Shown here: one piece after another, positions 23,904 through 32,346 of the stretch
How the letters are laid out: each line of letters begins with the position of its first letter
Position numbering within the stretch: the first letter of the stretch is position 1
Assembly: GCA_045627525.1 (NCBI GenBank)
Contig: JAZQNW010000002.1
Location: forward strand, 62,001-126,000
DNA length: 64,000 nt
Reading direction: 5' to 3'
Source of the DNA: CAG-877 sp045627525
Lineage (GTDB): Bacteria > Bacillota_I > Bacilli_A > RF39 > UBA660
Notes under the pieces: model-generated
Told to the model about the DNA's origin: nothing
The model's database searches: none
Seen by the model: the letters and a program-made list of their open reading frames with translations, nothing else
Position numbers and translations under genes: made by a program

Positions 23904-25562
23904 TTAATCTACGTGGAAATATCCATTTCCTATAAATTCTCTTAAAATTGACTCTGTTGGTATATCGTCAGATGGGATAGGTAAGAATAATCTTAAAAAA
24001 TCAATTAATCTTTTTGCTTCTTCATAATATGGTGAATTACTTGATACTGAATATAGTAATGGTTCAACATATGTTTTTAAAACACCAATCTCATATATTA
24101 ACGCTGAATTTATAGTACAATCACATTCATCTTGGAATGGGAAAATATATTTTTCTTCTCCTCTTCTAACACTATCCCAAGCTGCTAATGTTTTTTCTAC
24201 TGGATAATTTCTTGTTCTATTATCTCTTATAATTCTTCTTAATAATCTATTATCTGTTGTTGATATTCTATTGTGATCATCCATATTTAATTCAGTTAAT
24301 GGTGATATATATATTTTATATTTATTTTCTCGTGGAATATTAGTTAATATCTTAGTATCTAATGCATGAATACCTTCTACTACTATTATATCCCCTTCTG
24401 ATAATTTCATTTTATTTTTATATTCTTTTGATCCTGTTACAAAATTATATGTTGGAACTGTTACTTCATGTTGTTTTAAAAGATTACCTATTTGATTATT
24501 AAATAGTTTTATATCTATAGCTTCTAGACATTCATAATCATATTTTCCATCTTTATCTTTTCGAGTTTCTTCTCTTTCAACAAAATAATCATCCATTGAT
24601 AATACTTTGGGATTTAATCCAAATGTTTTTAGATACATACATAATTTTTTTGATGTTGTTGTTTTTCCAGATGATGATGGTCCAGCCAATAGAACCATTT
24701 TTATTTTATCTTTTTTAAGACTTATTTCTCTTGCTAATTGTAATAATCTAGAACTTTGAATTGTTTCATCAATTTTAATTAAATCACCTATTTTGCCACT
24801 AGATACAATTCTATTTAGATCAACTGAATTTTTAACATTTATTATTTTTGCCCAATCTCTATAGTCTTGAAAAACTTTAAACATTCCTGGATGTGATTCA
24901 TATTCTTTTATTTTATTTGGAATATATACGGTTGGAAATCTTAATACAAATCCATTGTCTTTTACATAAGTTAAATCAAATGCCTTTAATTTTCCTGTTG
25001 ATAGTGGCATAGGGTTATAGAAATAATTGTAATAGTTACCTAATCTATATAATGTTATATAAGTATTGGTATTATATTTTAAAACGCCCGCTTTGGCTTT
25101 ATCATTTAATTGTTCAAAATATTCTATAGCTTCAATACGATCAATAGTCATTCTTGTAATAGGCATATCTGCTGATATAACATGTTGCATTTCCTCTTTT
25201 ATATCTTTTAGTTTATTGGCAGTTAATTTAAATGTAGTTTCTATGTAAATACCTTTATCTAATGAATGTTGAACTATAGCGTTAGCTTTTTTGCCATATA
25301 ATTTTTTTATTGCATAAATTAAAATATAAGTTAAACCACTAATATGAGTTCTATTTCCTTCTCGACTTGTTAAATCTAAAAACTCAATGTTACAGTTTTC
25401 TTCTACTTTGTAGTTTAATTCTTTTAATTGATTACCAACTTTCGCTAATAATATTGGGTATTTAAAATCATTTTTAAATTGAGTTGCAATCTCTTCTAAG
25501 GTTATTTCCTTATTTACCTTATATTTTTTTCCATTTATAGTTACTTCTAAACTATCCATCAT
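23904..25562 (-). CDS. TGS-SAD-uridine kinase fusion protein (nucleoside kinase)
   Basis: About 552 aa from the ATG at 25562 (GGGTGAT five bases upstream; an upstream GTG frame extends to 25571). N-terminal TGS domain (about 5-65), a ThrRS/AlaRS second-additional-domain-like region with HISGLTYILIYAIKKLYG, then a uridine kinase/phosphoribulokinase-type P-loop domain from about residue 285: Walker A AGPSSSGKTTTSKKL, LSMDDYFVERE and VVEGIHALD. This fusion is common in Firmicutes and Thermotoga; the substrate is not settled. It is divergent from clpP and upstream of gapA. Confidence 0.9.
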   Translation of the reverse strand: MMDSLEVTINGKKYKVNKEITLEEIATQFKNDFKYPILLAKVGNQLKELNYKVEENCNIEFLDLTSREGNRTHISGLTYILIYAIKKLYGKKANAIVQHSLDKGIYIETTFKLTANKLKDIKEEMQHVISADMPITRMTIDRIEAIEYFEQLNDKAKAGVLKYNTNTYITLYRLGNYYNYFYNPMPLSTGKLKAFDLTYVKDNGFVLRFPTVYIPNKIKEYESHPGMFKVFQDYRDWAKIINVKNSVDLNRIVSSGKIGDLIKIDETIQSSRLLQLAREISLKKDKIKMVLLAGPSSSGKTTTSKKLCMYLKTFGLNPKVLSMDDYFVEREETRKDKDGKYDYECLEAIDIKLFNNQIGNLLKQHEVTVPTYNFVTGSKEYKNKMKLSEGDIIVVEGIHALDTKILTNIPRENKYKIYISPLTELNMDDHNRISTTDNRLLRRIIRDNRTRNYPVEKTLAAWDSVRRGEEKYIFPFQDECDCTINSALIYEIGVLKTYVEPLLYSVSSNSPYYEEAKRLIDFLRLFLPIPSDDIPTESILREFIGNGYFHVD

Positions 25563-25665
25563 ACTAATCACCCTTTATTCTTATATTATTTATTATATCA
25601 TGAAATTATTTTTATAATATGAATATTTAATAAATTTTACACTATACTATGTATAGGTGATAATT

Positions 25666-26259
25666 ATGAATTTAGTACCAGTTATTATAGAAAAAGAACT
25701 TAGTGGAGAAAGAAGTTATGATATTTTTTCAAGATTATTAAAAGAACGAATAATTTTTATTAATGGAAAAATAGATGATAATGTATCAAATGCTGTTATT
25801 GCTCAATTATTATATTTAGATCATATAAACAATGATGATATATATTTATATATTAATTCACCAGGAGGTTCCGTATCAGCTGGAATGGCTATTTATGACA
25901 CAATGAATTTTATTGAAAGTGATGTTTCTACTATATGCTTGGGAATAGCGGCTAGTATGGCAGCATTTTTACTTTCTAGTGGATGTAAGGGAAAAAGATT
26001 CATTTTACCTAATGCAGATGTAATGATTCATCAACCTTTAGGTGGAGCTGAAGGACAAGCATCTGATATTAAAATTGCATCTGATAGAATAATTAATTTA
26101 AGGCTTAGACTGAATAAAATTTTGGCTAAAAATACTGGTCAGACTTTAAAGAAAATACAGAAAGATACTGAAAGAGATAATTATTTAAATGCAGAAAGTT
26201 CAATAGAATACGGATTAGTTGATAAAATTATTGATAAAAAGAAAAAAACTCTTAATTAG
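25666..26259 (+). CDS. clpP: ATP-dependent Clp protease proteolytic subunit
   Basis: 197 aa from the ATG at 25666, which has AGGTGAT four bases upstream (an in-frame GTG lies at 25657). The Ser-His-Asp triad is complete: Ser97 in GIAASMAAF, His122 in MIHQPLGG and Asp171 in TERDNY. INSPGGSVSAGMAIYDTM is the oxyanion-hole region. ClpP forms tetradecamers that degrade proteins fed by ClpX or ClpC. The C-terminal lysine-rich end overlaps the terminator and the whiA 3' end by 8 bp. Confidence 0.97.
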   Translation: MNLVPVIIEKELSGERSYDIFSRLLKERIIFINGKIDDNVSNAVIAQLLYLDHINNDDIYLYINSPGGSVSAGMAIYDTMNFIESDVSTICLGIAASMAAFLLSSGCKGKRFILPNADVMIHQPLGGAEGQASDIKIASDRIINLRLRLNKILAKNTGQTLKKIQKDTERDNYLNAESSIEYGLVDKIIDKKKKTLN

Positions 26260-26267
26260 AGTTTTTT
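26243..26267. terminator. Bidirectional terminator containing both clpP and whiA stops
   Basis: A perfect 10-bp stem AAAAAACTCT / AGAGTTTTTT with a 5-nt loop. The clpP TAG (26257-26259) and the whiA TAA (26252-26254) both lie within it, so one hairpin ends both convergent messages while encoding their last codons. Confidence 0.85.
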
Positions 26268-27187
26268 AGTCGATCAGCTAATTCTTTTATTTTTCTGAAT
26301 CGATGATTCAAACCTGATTTAGTAATTGATTTACCTGTTTCAAATGAAATTATTTCACTTAATTCCTTTAATGATGATTCTGGATATTTTTTTCTGAAAT
26401 CTAAAACTTCTTTTGCTTTGTCATCTAATAAATCATAACTTCCAGTCTCTTCAATCAATTTAATTTGTTCTAATTGAGTTGCGGCTGTTGCGAATACTTT
26501 GTCCATATTAGCTTGTTCACAATTATTTAATCTATTAGTTTGATTTTTCTTTTCGCGATAAATTCTGGCATCTTCAAAATACATTACTCCTTTATTAGCA
26601 CCTAGAATTCTTATATAATCGCTAATTTTTTCTGCCTCTTTTATGTAAATCATGTACCCTTTATCACGATTTAGAATTTTTGCATTTAAATCAAAAATAT
26701 TTAGAAGTTTTTGAATAAATACTGATTCATTTGGTTTAGAAATTAATAATTCCATGTGATATCTTGATGTCTTAGGATCATTAATACTACCTGTACATAG
26801 AAAAACACCTCGAAGATATGCTCTTATTTCTTCATTTGCACCTACTATATATGTTGGAGGTGAGGAAAGATATTTACCACTTTCATCATAATATCCTAAA
26901 TCTTTTAAAATCATTTCTTTTTTTGATGATACTGTTAATAAATATAAATCTTTCTTACTAAAATTTAAGTTATCTTTTTTTTCTTTTTTTAAATCTACTT
27001 CATATAAATCTTTAAAAAATTGTTCTAATCTACTAATTGTAAAATTATTTTCTGTTGTTAGACATAAGTCGCCATTTTCATTAATATATCCATTATTTCT
27101 TATGAACCCCGATAATTCGGCTATCATTTCTGATTTTGTACTTTTTATTGATGCTATTTCTTCTTTTATTTTTATTGTATATGACAT
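26252..27187 (-). CDS. whiA: WhiA-type DNA-binding protein
   Basis: 311 aa. N-terminal degenerate LAGLIDADG homing-endonuclease fold (about 1-210; AELSGFIRNNGYINENG, AYLRGVFLCTGSINDPKTSRYHMEL) and a C-terminal helix-turn-helix (SLKELSEIISFETGKSITKS). WhiA controls sporulation in Streptomyces and influences division and chromosome segregation in Bacillus. It ends the operon uvrA-holin-like-lgt-yvcK-whiA, one base after the yvcK stop; rapZ, often next to yvcK, is absent here. Confidence 0.96.
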   Translation of the reverse strand: MSYTIKIKEEIASIKSTKSEMIAELSGFIRNNGYINENGDLCLTTENNFTISRLEQFFKDLYEVDLKKEKKDNLNFSKKDLYLLTVSSKKEMILKDLGYYDESGKYLSSPPTYIVGANEEIRAYLRGVFLCTGSINDPKTSRYHMELLISKPNESVFIQKLLNIFDLNAKILNRDKGYMIYIKEAEKISDYIRILGANKGVMYFEDARIYREKKNQTNRLNNCEQANMDKVFATAATQLEQIKLIEETGSYDLLDDKAKEVLDFRKKYPESSLKELSEIISFETGKSITKSGLNHRFRKIKELADRLKNSN

Positions 27188-27188
27188 A

Positions 27189-28142
27189 TTATTTCCTCAT
27201 CAAATATGAAAATATTAGTGAACTTAATTTTAAGCTATTATGTCTTAAGATATTATCTTCAATAATTATTAAGTCATCTTCTATTAACTCAACACCTAAT
27301 TTTTCAATGTTCCTGTAATCTATTTTTACAGGATCTTTTTGTTCATTAGTAGAATATTTTTTTGCTATTTCTTTGTTTATTTTAGTGTTACTTGCAATTA
27401 CAGCATCTATTTTTTTGTTATCTAAGTATTTATTAATTAATTTTACGTGATCACTAACAGAAAAACCATCTGTTTCACCAGGTTGTGTTACAACATTACA
27501 TAAATACATTATTGGCGCACTAGATTCGTTAAGTGCCTTTTGAACGTCTTTACAAATTATGTTTGGTAAAATACTTGTATATAGGCTACCCATACTAAAT
27601 AATATTAAGTCGGCTTCTTTTATCGCAGTAATTACTTCTGGTAAGACATTAGGTTCTTCTTTATAATATATTTTTTCATATTTACGTCTTGATTTAGTAA
27701 TTTGAGCTTCGCCTTCTATGATATTACCATCTTTATCTTGACCCATAAGAATTAAATTTGAATCTTCTGAAATAGGTAAAATTGTATTTTTAACATCTAA
27801 TAATTTGCTAAGACATGTTATTGATTCCTTTAATGATCCAGTAATATCAAGCATAGCTGTTAATATTAAATTGCCTAGAGAATGTCCCTCTAAGCCAACT
27901 GATGTTTTAAAACGGTATTCTAGCATATTTTTTATTGGTTCATCTATATTAGAAACTGATGAAATTACTTTTCTTATATCGCCAACTGCTGGAATATGAA
28001 AATCTTCACGTAATTTACCTGTTGATCTTCCATTGTCTGATACTGTAATAACAGCAGTTATATCTACAGGAAAATCTTTTAATCCTTTTAAAAGATATGA
28101 AATGCCTGTTCCTCCACCAAAGACAACAACCTTTTTATACAT
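27189..28142 (-). CDS. yvcK: YvcK family UDP-sugar-binding protein (gluconeogenesis factor)
   Basis: 317 aa, CofD-like Rossmann fold. VVVFGGGTGISYLLKGLKDF at the N-terminus binds nucleotide; VSDNGRSTGKLREDF and PAVGDIRKVISSV follow. In Bacillus YvcK binds UDP-GlcNAc and supports cell shape and gluconeogenic growth. It overlaps lgt by 8 bp and is followed immediately by whiA, the conserved pair. Confidence 0.96.
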   Translation of the reverse strand: MYKKVVVFGGGTGISYLLKGLKDFPVDITAVITVSDNGRSTGKLREDFHIPAVGDIRKVISSVSNIDEPIKNMLEYRFKTSVGLEGHSLGNLILTAMLDITGSLKESITCLSKLLDVKNTILPISEDSNLILMGQDKDGNIIEGEAQITKSRRKYEKIYYKEEPNVLPEVITAIKEADLILFSMGSLYTSILPNIICKDVQKALNESSAPIMYLCNVVTQPGETDGFSVSDHVKLINKYLDNKKIDAVIASNTKINKEIAKKYSTNEQKDPVKIDYRNIEKLGVELIEDDLIIIEDNILRHNSLKLSSLIFSYLMRK

Positions 28143-28989
28143 AATGATCGCCTCTCTTTTTATAATATCTAATTAATTCTTCCTCTTTTTTTTCATAAAA
28201 ATCATCTCTATATAATAGTTGTTCATCTTTTTTTCTAATATTATAAAAAAATAAAATTAATCCACTAATAATATATATAATTGATACTAATTGAGCTATT
28301 TTAATTGTTCCAATCATTAGTGAATCCATTCTTAATGCTTCTACTAAAAAACGTTCTATACCATACCAGACTAAGTAAAATCCTGTTAGTTGTCCTCGCT
28401 TTAAATATTTATATTTTCTAATTATTAGTAAAGCTATAAATCCGCCGAAACACCAAATTGATTCATAGAAAAATGTTGGTTGATGATATTCACCTAAAAT
28501 GAACATACCATTTATTATAAATTTTGGTATTCCTTGTTTTTGTAGAGCTTCTAATGTCGTAACATGACCATATGCCTCACTATTAAAGAAATTGCCCCAA
28601 CGGCCTATGGCTTGGCCTATGATTAAACCTACAACTAAAATATCTAATATTTGAAGGGTGTGTATTTTATTTTTTTTGCAATAAAGTATTATAAATATTG
28701 TTGCTGCTATTACGCCACCATGAATAGCTAGTCCACCATTCCATATAGCAAATATCTCAATTGGATTAGATAAGTAGTATTGAAGATTAAATAGTACATA
28801 ATAAACTCTAGCTCCTATAATTCCTATTATAATAGAATTAAAAATTAGGTTTACTAAGAAGTCTTCATTTACATTTCTTTTCCTACCTTCTTTAAATACT
28901 ACAAAGCTTGCTGCGGCTAATCCTAAGAAAATAAAAATTGAATACCAATATATTTGAAAAAAACCTAAATCTAGCGCTACTCTATCCAT
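28135..28989 (-). CDS. lgt: Prolipoprotein diacylglyceryl transferase
   Basis: 284 aa, seven membrane helices. Attaches diacylglycerol from phosphatidylglycerol to the lipobox cysteine of prolipoproteins. Key segments are IIGARVYYVLF, WNGGLAIHGGVIA and the signature GRWGNFFNSEAYG, plus PTFFYESIWCFGGF. A substrate, the lipoprotein at 62407-62847, is encoded elsewhere in the window. Overlaps both neighbours by 8 bp, so it is firmly in this operon. Confidence 0.97.
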   Translation of the reverse strand: MDRVALDLGFFQIYWYSIFIFLGLAAASFVVFKEGRKRNVNEDFLVNLIFNSIIIGIIGARVYYVLFNLQYYLSNPIEIFAIWNGGLAIHGGVIAATIFIILYCKKNKIHTLQILDILVVGLIIGQAIGRWGNFFNSEAYGHVTTLEALQKQGIPKFIINGMFILGEYHQPTFFYESIWCFGGFIALLIIRKYKYLKRGQLTGFYLVWYGIERFLVEALRMDSLMIGTIKIAQLVSIIYIISGLILFFYNIRKKDEQLLYRDDFYEKKEEELIRYYKKRGDHYV

Positions 28990-29407
28990 TTTTTCTTACC
29001 CTCTTCATGATCTTTTTTACTAAATTTTCAACAAATAAATTCATTATTGATAATATAATTGCTGCTAATAAAGCTACAAAAATATTTGTTATATCAAATA
29101 ATCCTCCTAATATCCAATCGGCTAATTTTAAAATAAATAAATTTATTATTGGATAGAATAGTCCTAATGTTATTCCTATTATTGGTATAGTTATAGTAAA
29201 TAATATTGGTTTTAATGTTTTGTTTAAAAATTGTATCAAACAAACTATTAATGCTGAATATAAAATGAAGTGATTTTGATCAATATAGACACTTTTAAAT
29301 ATCTTGCTTACTCCCATTATTACTAGAGTAAATCCAATAAAATATAAAATCCACTCTGTTAATTGTTCTAATTTTGTTTGTTCATTTTTCTTTTTAGATG
29401 ATTTCAT
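28982..29407 (-). CDS. Phage holin family 4-type membrane protein (not a prophage)
   Basis: 141 aa with about four helices; ILFTITIPIIGITLGLFYPI and NLFILKLADWILGGLFD match the PF04020 holin-superfamily-IV family, which is chromosomal in many Firmicutes and actinobacteria and whose function is unknown. N-terminus basic and cytosolic. Located 9 nt after uvrA and overlapping lgt, in a housekeeping operon with no phage genes nearby. Confidence 0.8.
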   Translation of the reverse strand: MKSSKKKNEQTKLEQLTEWILYFIGFTLVIMGVSKIFKSVYIDQNHFILYSALIVCLIQFLNKTLKPILFTITIPIIGITLGLFYPIINLFILKLADWILGGLFDITNIFVALLAAIILSIMNLFVENLVKKIMKRVRKNG

Positions 29408-29416
29408 GTTTCACCT

Positions 29417-32230
29417 CTATAATACTTTTTTTAAAAATTTACCAGTGTATGATTTATTAACTTTAGCTACATCTTCTGGGGTACCGGTTGCGACTATTTG
29501 TCCGCCTTCATCCCCACCTTCAGGCCCTAAATCTATAATGTAATCTGCAACCTTTATAACATCTAGGTTGTGTTCAATTACTACTACTGTATCATTATTA
29601 TCTACTATTTTTTGTAAAATTGCAAGTAAGCGATTAATATCATCAGTATGTAAACCTGTAGTTGGTTCATCCAATATAAATAGTGTTTTGCCTGTTGCTT
29701 TTTTTTGTAATTCTTTGGCTAATTTTATTCTTTCTGCCTCTCCACCAGATAGCGTTGGAGCACTTTGTCCTAATTTAATATAGCCAAGTCCTACTTCTTC
29801 TAGTACTTTTAATTTATTTTTTATTTTTGGTACATTATCAAAAAATTCTAATGCTTCTGTTACTCTCATGTCTAAAACATCTGCTATATTTTTATTTTTA
29901 TATTTTATGTTTAATGTTTCCTGGTTATAACGCGTACCATGACAAATTTCACAAGGTACATATACATCTGGTAAAAAGTGCATTTCTATTTTTTTAACTC
30001 CATCACCACGACAGGCTTCACATCTACCACCTTTAACATTAAATGAAAAGCGATTTTTTTCGAAACCATATATTTTTGCTTCTTTTGTTGTTGTGAATAG
30101 TGTTCTTATATCATCAAATACACCTGTATATGTTGCAGGATTAGATCTTGGAGTTATTCCTATTGGATTTTGAGATATCGCTACTAATTTATCGATATTT
30201 TCAATACCTAGTATCTTTTCATGTTTTCCTGGCTTTTCTTTAGATTTATATAATTTATTTGAAATAGTTTTGCATAATATTTGATTTATTAAACTACTTT
30301 TTCCACTTCCTGATACTCCTGTTACACAAGTTAATGTACCTAAAGGTATATCTACATCTATATTTTTTAAATTATTTTCTTTAGCGCCTCTTATTTTTAG
30401 ATATTTGCCGGTTCCTTTTCTTCTGTTTTTTGGTGTTTCTATACATTTTTTACCGCTTAAATATTTACCAGTTATACTATTTTTATTAGCCATTACTTCT
30501 TTTGGAGAACCTGCCGCTACGACTTTTCCACCAGCGTCACCAGCAGCTGGGCCAATATCAACTAAATAATCACTTGCCAACATTGTATCTGTATCGTGTT
30601 CTACAACTATTAATGTATTTCCTAAATCACGCATTTCTTTTAATGAATTAATTAATCTTTCATTATCTCTTTGATGCAAACCAATACTAGGTTCATCTAA
30701 TACATATAAAACACCAGTTAGTCGTGATCCTATTTGGGTTGCTAAACGAATACGTTGGGCTTCACCACCAGATAGCGTACATGCACTTCTATTTAAAGTT
30801 AAATAGTCAAGACCAACATTTGATAAGAATTCTAATCTAGCATTTATTTCTTTTAAAACTAGGTCTGCTATTTTTTCTTGTTCTTCTGTTAATTTTAAAT
30901 TCTTATATAATTTTAGTAAATCTTTAATACTCATGCATGTTATTTCATGAATATTTTTTCCATCTATTTTCACTGATAAAATTTCATCTTTTAATCTAGC
31001 ACCATGGCAAGTATCACATTCATATTCAACCATGTAATGTTCTAGCCATTCTCTTATCCATGTTGATGTAGTATCCATGTATCTTCTTTCAAGATTATTA
31101 ATAATGCCCTCATAAAAATCTTCTTTATTATATTTATTTCCACTTTTAGATTGATAATTAAATTTTATTATTTCATCTGAACCATATAGAATCATTTCTT
31201 TTTGATGTTCTGTTAACTTTTTCCATGGTTTTGACATATTAATCTTATAATGTTTGCAAAGACATTCTAATTTTTTATAGTCCATACCTTCTGGATCATC
31301 TGTTAATGTTTTAATACAGCCTTCTGATATTGAAAGTTCTGGATCTGGTATTAGTAAATCCTTGTCTATCTGAAGTTTTACACCTAATCCTTTACAGTCT
31401 GAACAAGCACCATATGGAGCATTAAAACTGAATGTTCTTGGTTCTAGTTCAGGTAGGGAAAATTCACAATAAGGGCAGGCAAAAGATTCAGACATAACTA
31501 TTTCCTTTGCACTATCTCCTAATATTTGAATAATTACTTTTCCATCTGATAATTTAGTGGCCATCTCTATTGCTTCAAATAATCTGCTTCTTGAATCTGA
31601 TTTTATAACTATTCTATCAATAACAACATCAATTGAATCTTTTTTATTTTTATCAAGATTTATTTCATCGCTTAAGTCTAACATTTCTCCATTTACTCTA
31701 ATTCTAGTAAATCCATCTTTTCTTAAATTTTCTAATAAATCTTTATGACTTCCTTTTTCTCCATAAACAACTGGAGATAAAACTATTAGTTTTGTTCCCT
31801 CTTCATATTCTAATATTTTGTTTGTCATTTCTTCTACGCTTTGACTACTTATTGGAATATTATGATTTGGACAATATGGTATGCCGATTCTTGCGAATAA
31901 CAATCTTAGGTAATCATATATTTCTGTTACTGTACCAACTGTTGATCGTGGATTGTTCGAAGTTGTCTTTTGGTCAATACTTATTGCAGGAGATAATCCT
32001 TCTATACTATCAACATCTGGTTTTTCAGAATTCCCTAAAAATTGTCTAGCATAAGCTGATAGACTTTCTACATATCTTCTTTGACCTTCAGCATAGATTG
32101 TATCAAAAGCTAAACTACTTTTTCCACTTCCTGATACTCCTGTCATAACAATTAATTTATTTTTTGGCAATTCTAGATTTATATTTTTTAAATTATTTTC
32201 TCTAGCGCCTTTTATAATTATTTTGTCCAT
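29417..32230 (-). CDS. uvrA: Excinuclease ABC subunit A
   Basis: 937 aa from the ATG at 32230 (AGGTGAT four bases upstream); the frame is open to 32260 but that would start inside the promoter. Two ABC ATPase halves with Walker A GVSGSGKSSLAFDT and GVSGSGKSSLINQI, LSGGEAQRIRLA and LSGGEAERIKLA signatures, and CxxC zinc modules (CPYCEFS, CSDCKGLG, CEACRGDG, CEICHGTR). UvrA scans DNA for bulky lesions with UvrB. It leads the operon that ends in whiA. Confidence 0.97.
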   Translation of the reverse strand: MDKIIIKGARENNLKNINLELPKNKLIVMTGVSGSGKSSLAFDTIYAEGQRRYVESLSAYARQFLGNSEKPDVDSIEGLSPAISIDQKTTSNNPRSTVGTVTEIYDYLRLLFARIGIPYCPNHNIPISSQSVEEMTNKILEYEEGTKLIVLSPVVYGEKGSHKDLLENLRKDGFTRIRVNGEMLDLSDEINLDKNKKDSIDVVIDRIVIKSDSRSRLFEAIEMATKLSDGKVIIQILGDSAKEIVMSESFACPYCEFSLPELEPRTFSFNAPYGACSDCKGLGVKLQIDKDLLIPDPELSISEGCIKTLTDDPEGMDYKKLECLCKHYKINMSKPWKKLTEHQKEMILYGSDEIIKFNYQSKSGNKYNKEDFYEGIINNLERRYMDTTSTWIREWLEHYMVEYECDTCHGARLKDEILSVKIDGKNIHEITCMSIKDLLKLYKNLKLTEEQEKIADLVLKEINARLEFLSNVGLDYLTLNRSACTLSGGEAQRIRLATQIGSRLTGVLYVLDEPSIGLHQRDNERLINSLKEMRDLGNTLIVVEHDTDTMLASDYLVDIGPAAGDAGGKVVAAGSPKEVMANKNSITGKYLSGKKCIETPKNRRKGTGKYLKIRGAKENNLKNIDVDIPLGTLTCVTGVSGSGKSSLINQILCKTISNKLYKSKEKPGKHEKILGIENIDKLVAISQNPIGITPRSNPATYTGVFDDIRTLFTTTKEAKIYGFEKNRFSFNVKGGRCEACRGDGVKKIEMHFLPDVYVPCEICHGTRYNQETLNIKYKNKNIADVLDMRVTEALEFFDNVPKIKNKLKVLEEVGLGYIKLGQSAPTLSGGEAERIKLAKELQKKATGKTLFILDEPTTGLHTDDINRLLAILQKIVDNNDTVVVIEHNLDVIKVADYIIDLGPEGGDEGGQIVATGTPEDVAKVNKSYTGKFLKKVL

Positions 32231-32248
32231 ACAAATCACCTGCACAAT

Positions 32249-32254
32249 ATTATA
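32249..32254 (-). promoter_or_regulatory. Extended -10 promoter of uvrA
   Basis: TGCTATAAT, a perfect extended -10, 19 bp before the uvrA ATG; the -35 region is weak. The message would have a leader of only about 12 bases. Confidence 0.6.
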
Positions 32255-32319
32255 GCACAAAAAATCTTTATAGAAAATATTCCAAAATTAGGAATGTAGT
32301 AATAAAATTTCATTTAATA

Positions 32320-32346
32320 AAAAATCCACAATAATTGTGGATTTTT
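32320..32346 (-). terminator. Terminator of uvrB
   Basis: AAAAATCCACAAT / ATTGTGGATTTTT, a 13-bp perfect inverted repeat with T-rich end on the minus strand. It separates uvrB from uvrA, which therefore has its own promoter. Confidence 0.85.

Noticed and set aside
28982..29407. Holin-family protein as sign of a prophage
   Set aside because: It is embedded by overlaps in a housekeeping operon and no capsid, tail, integrase or lysis genes are near.
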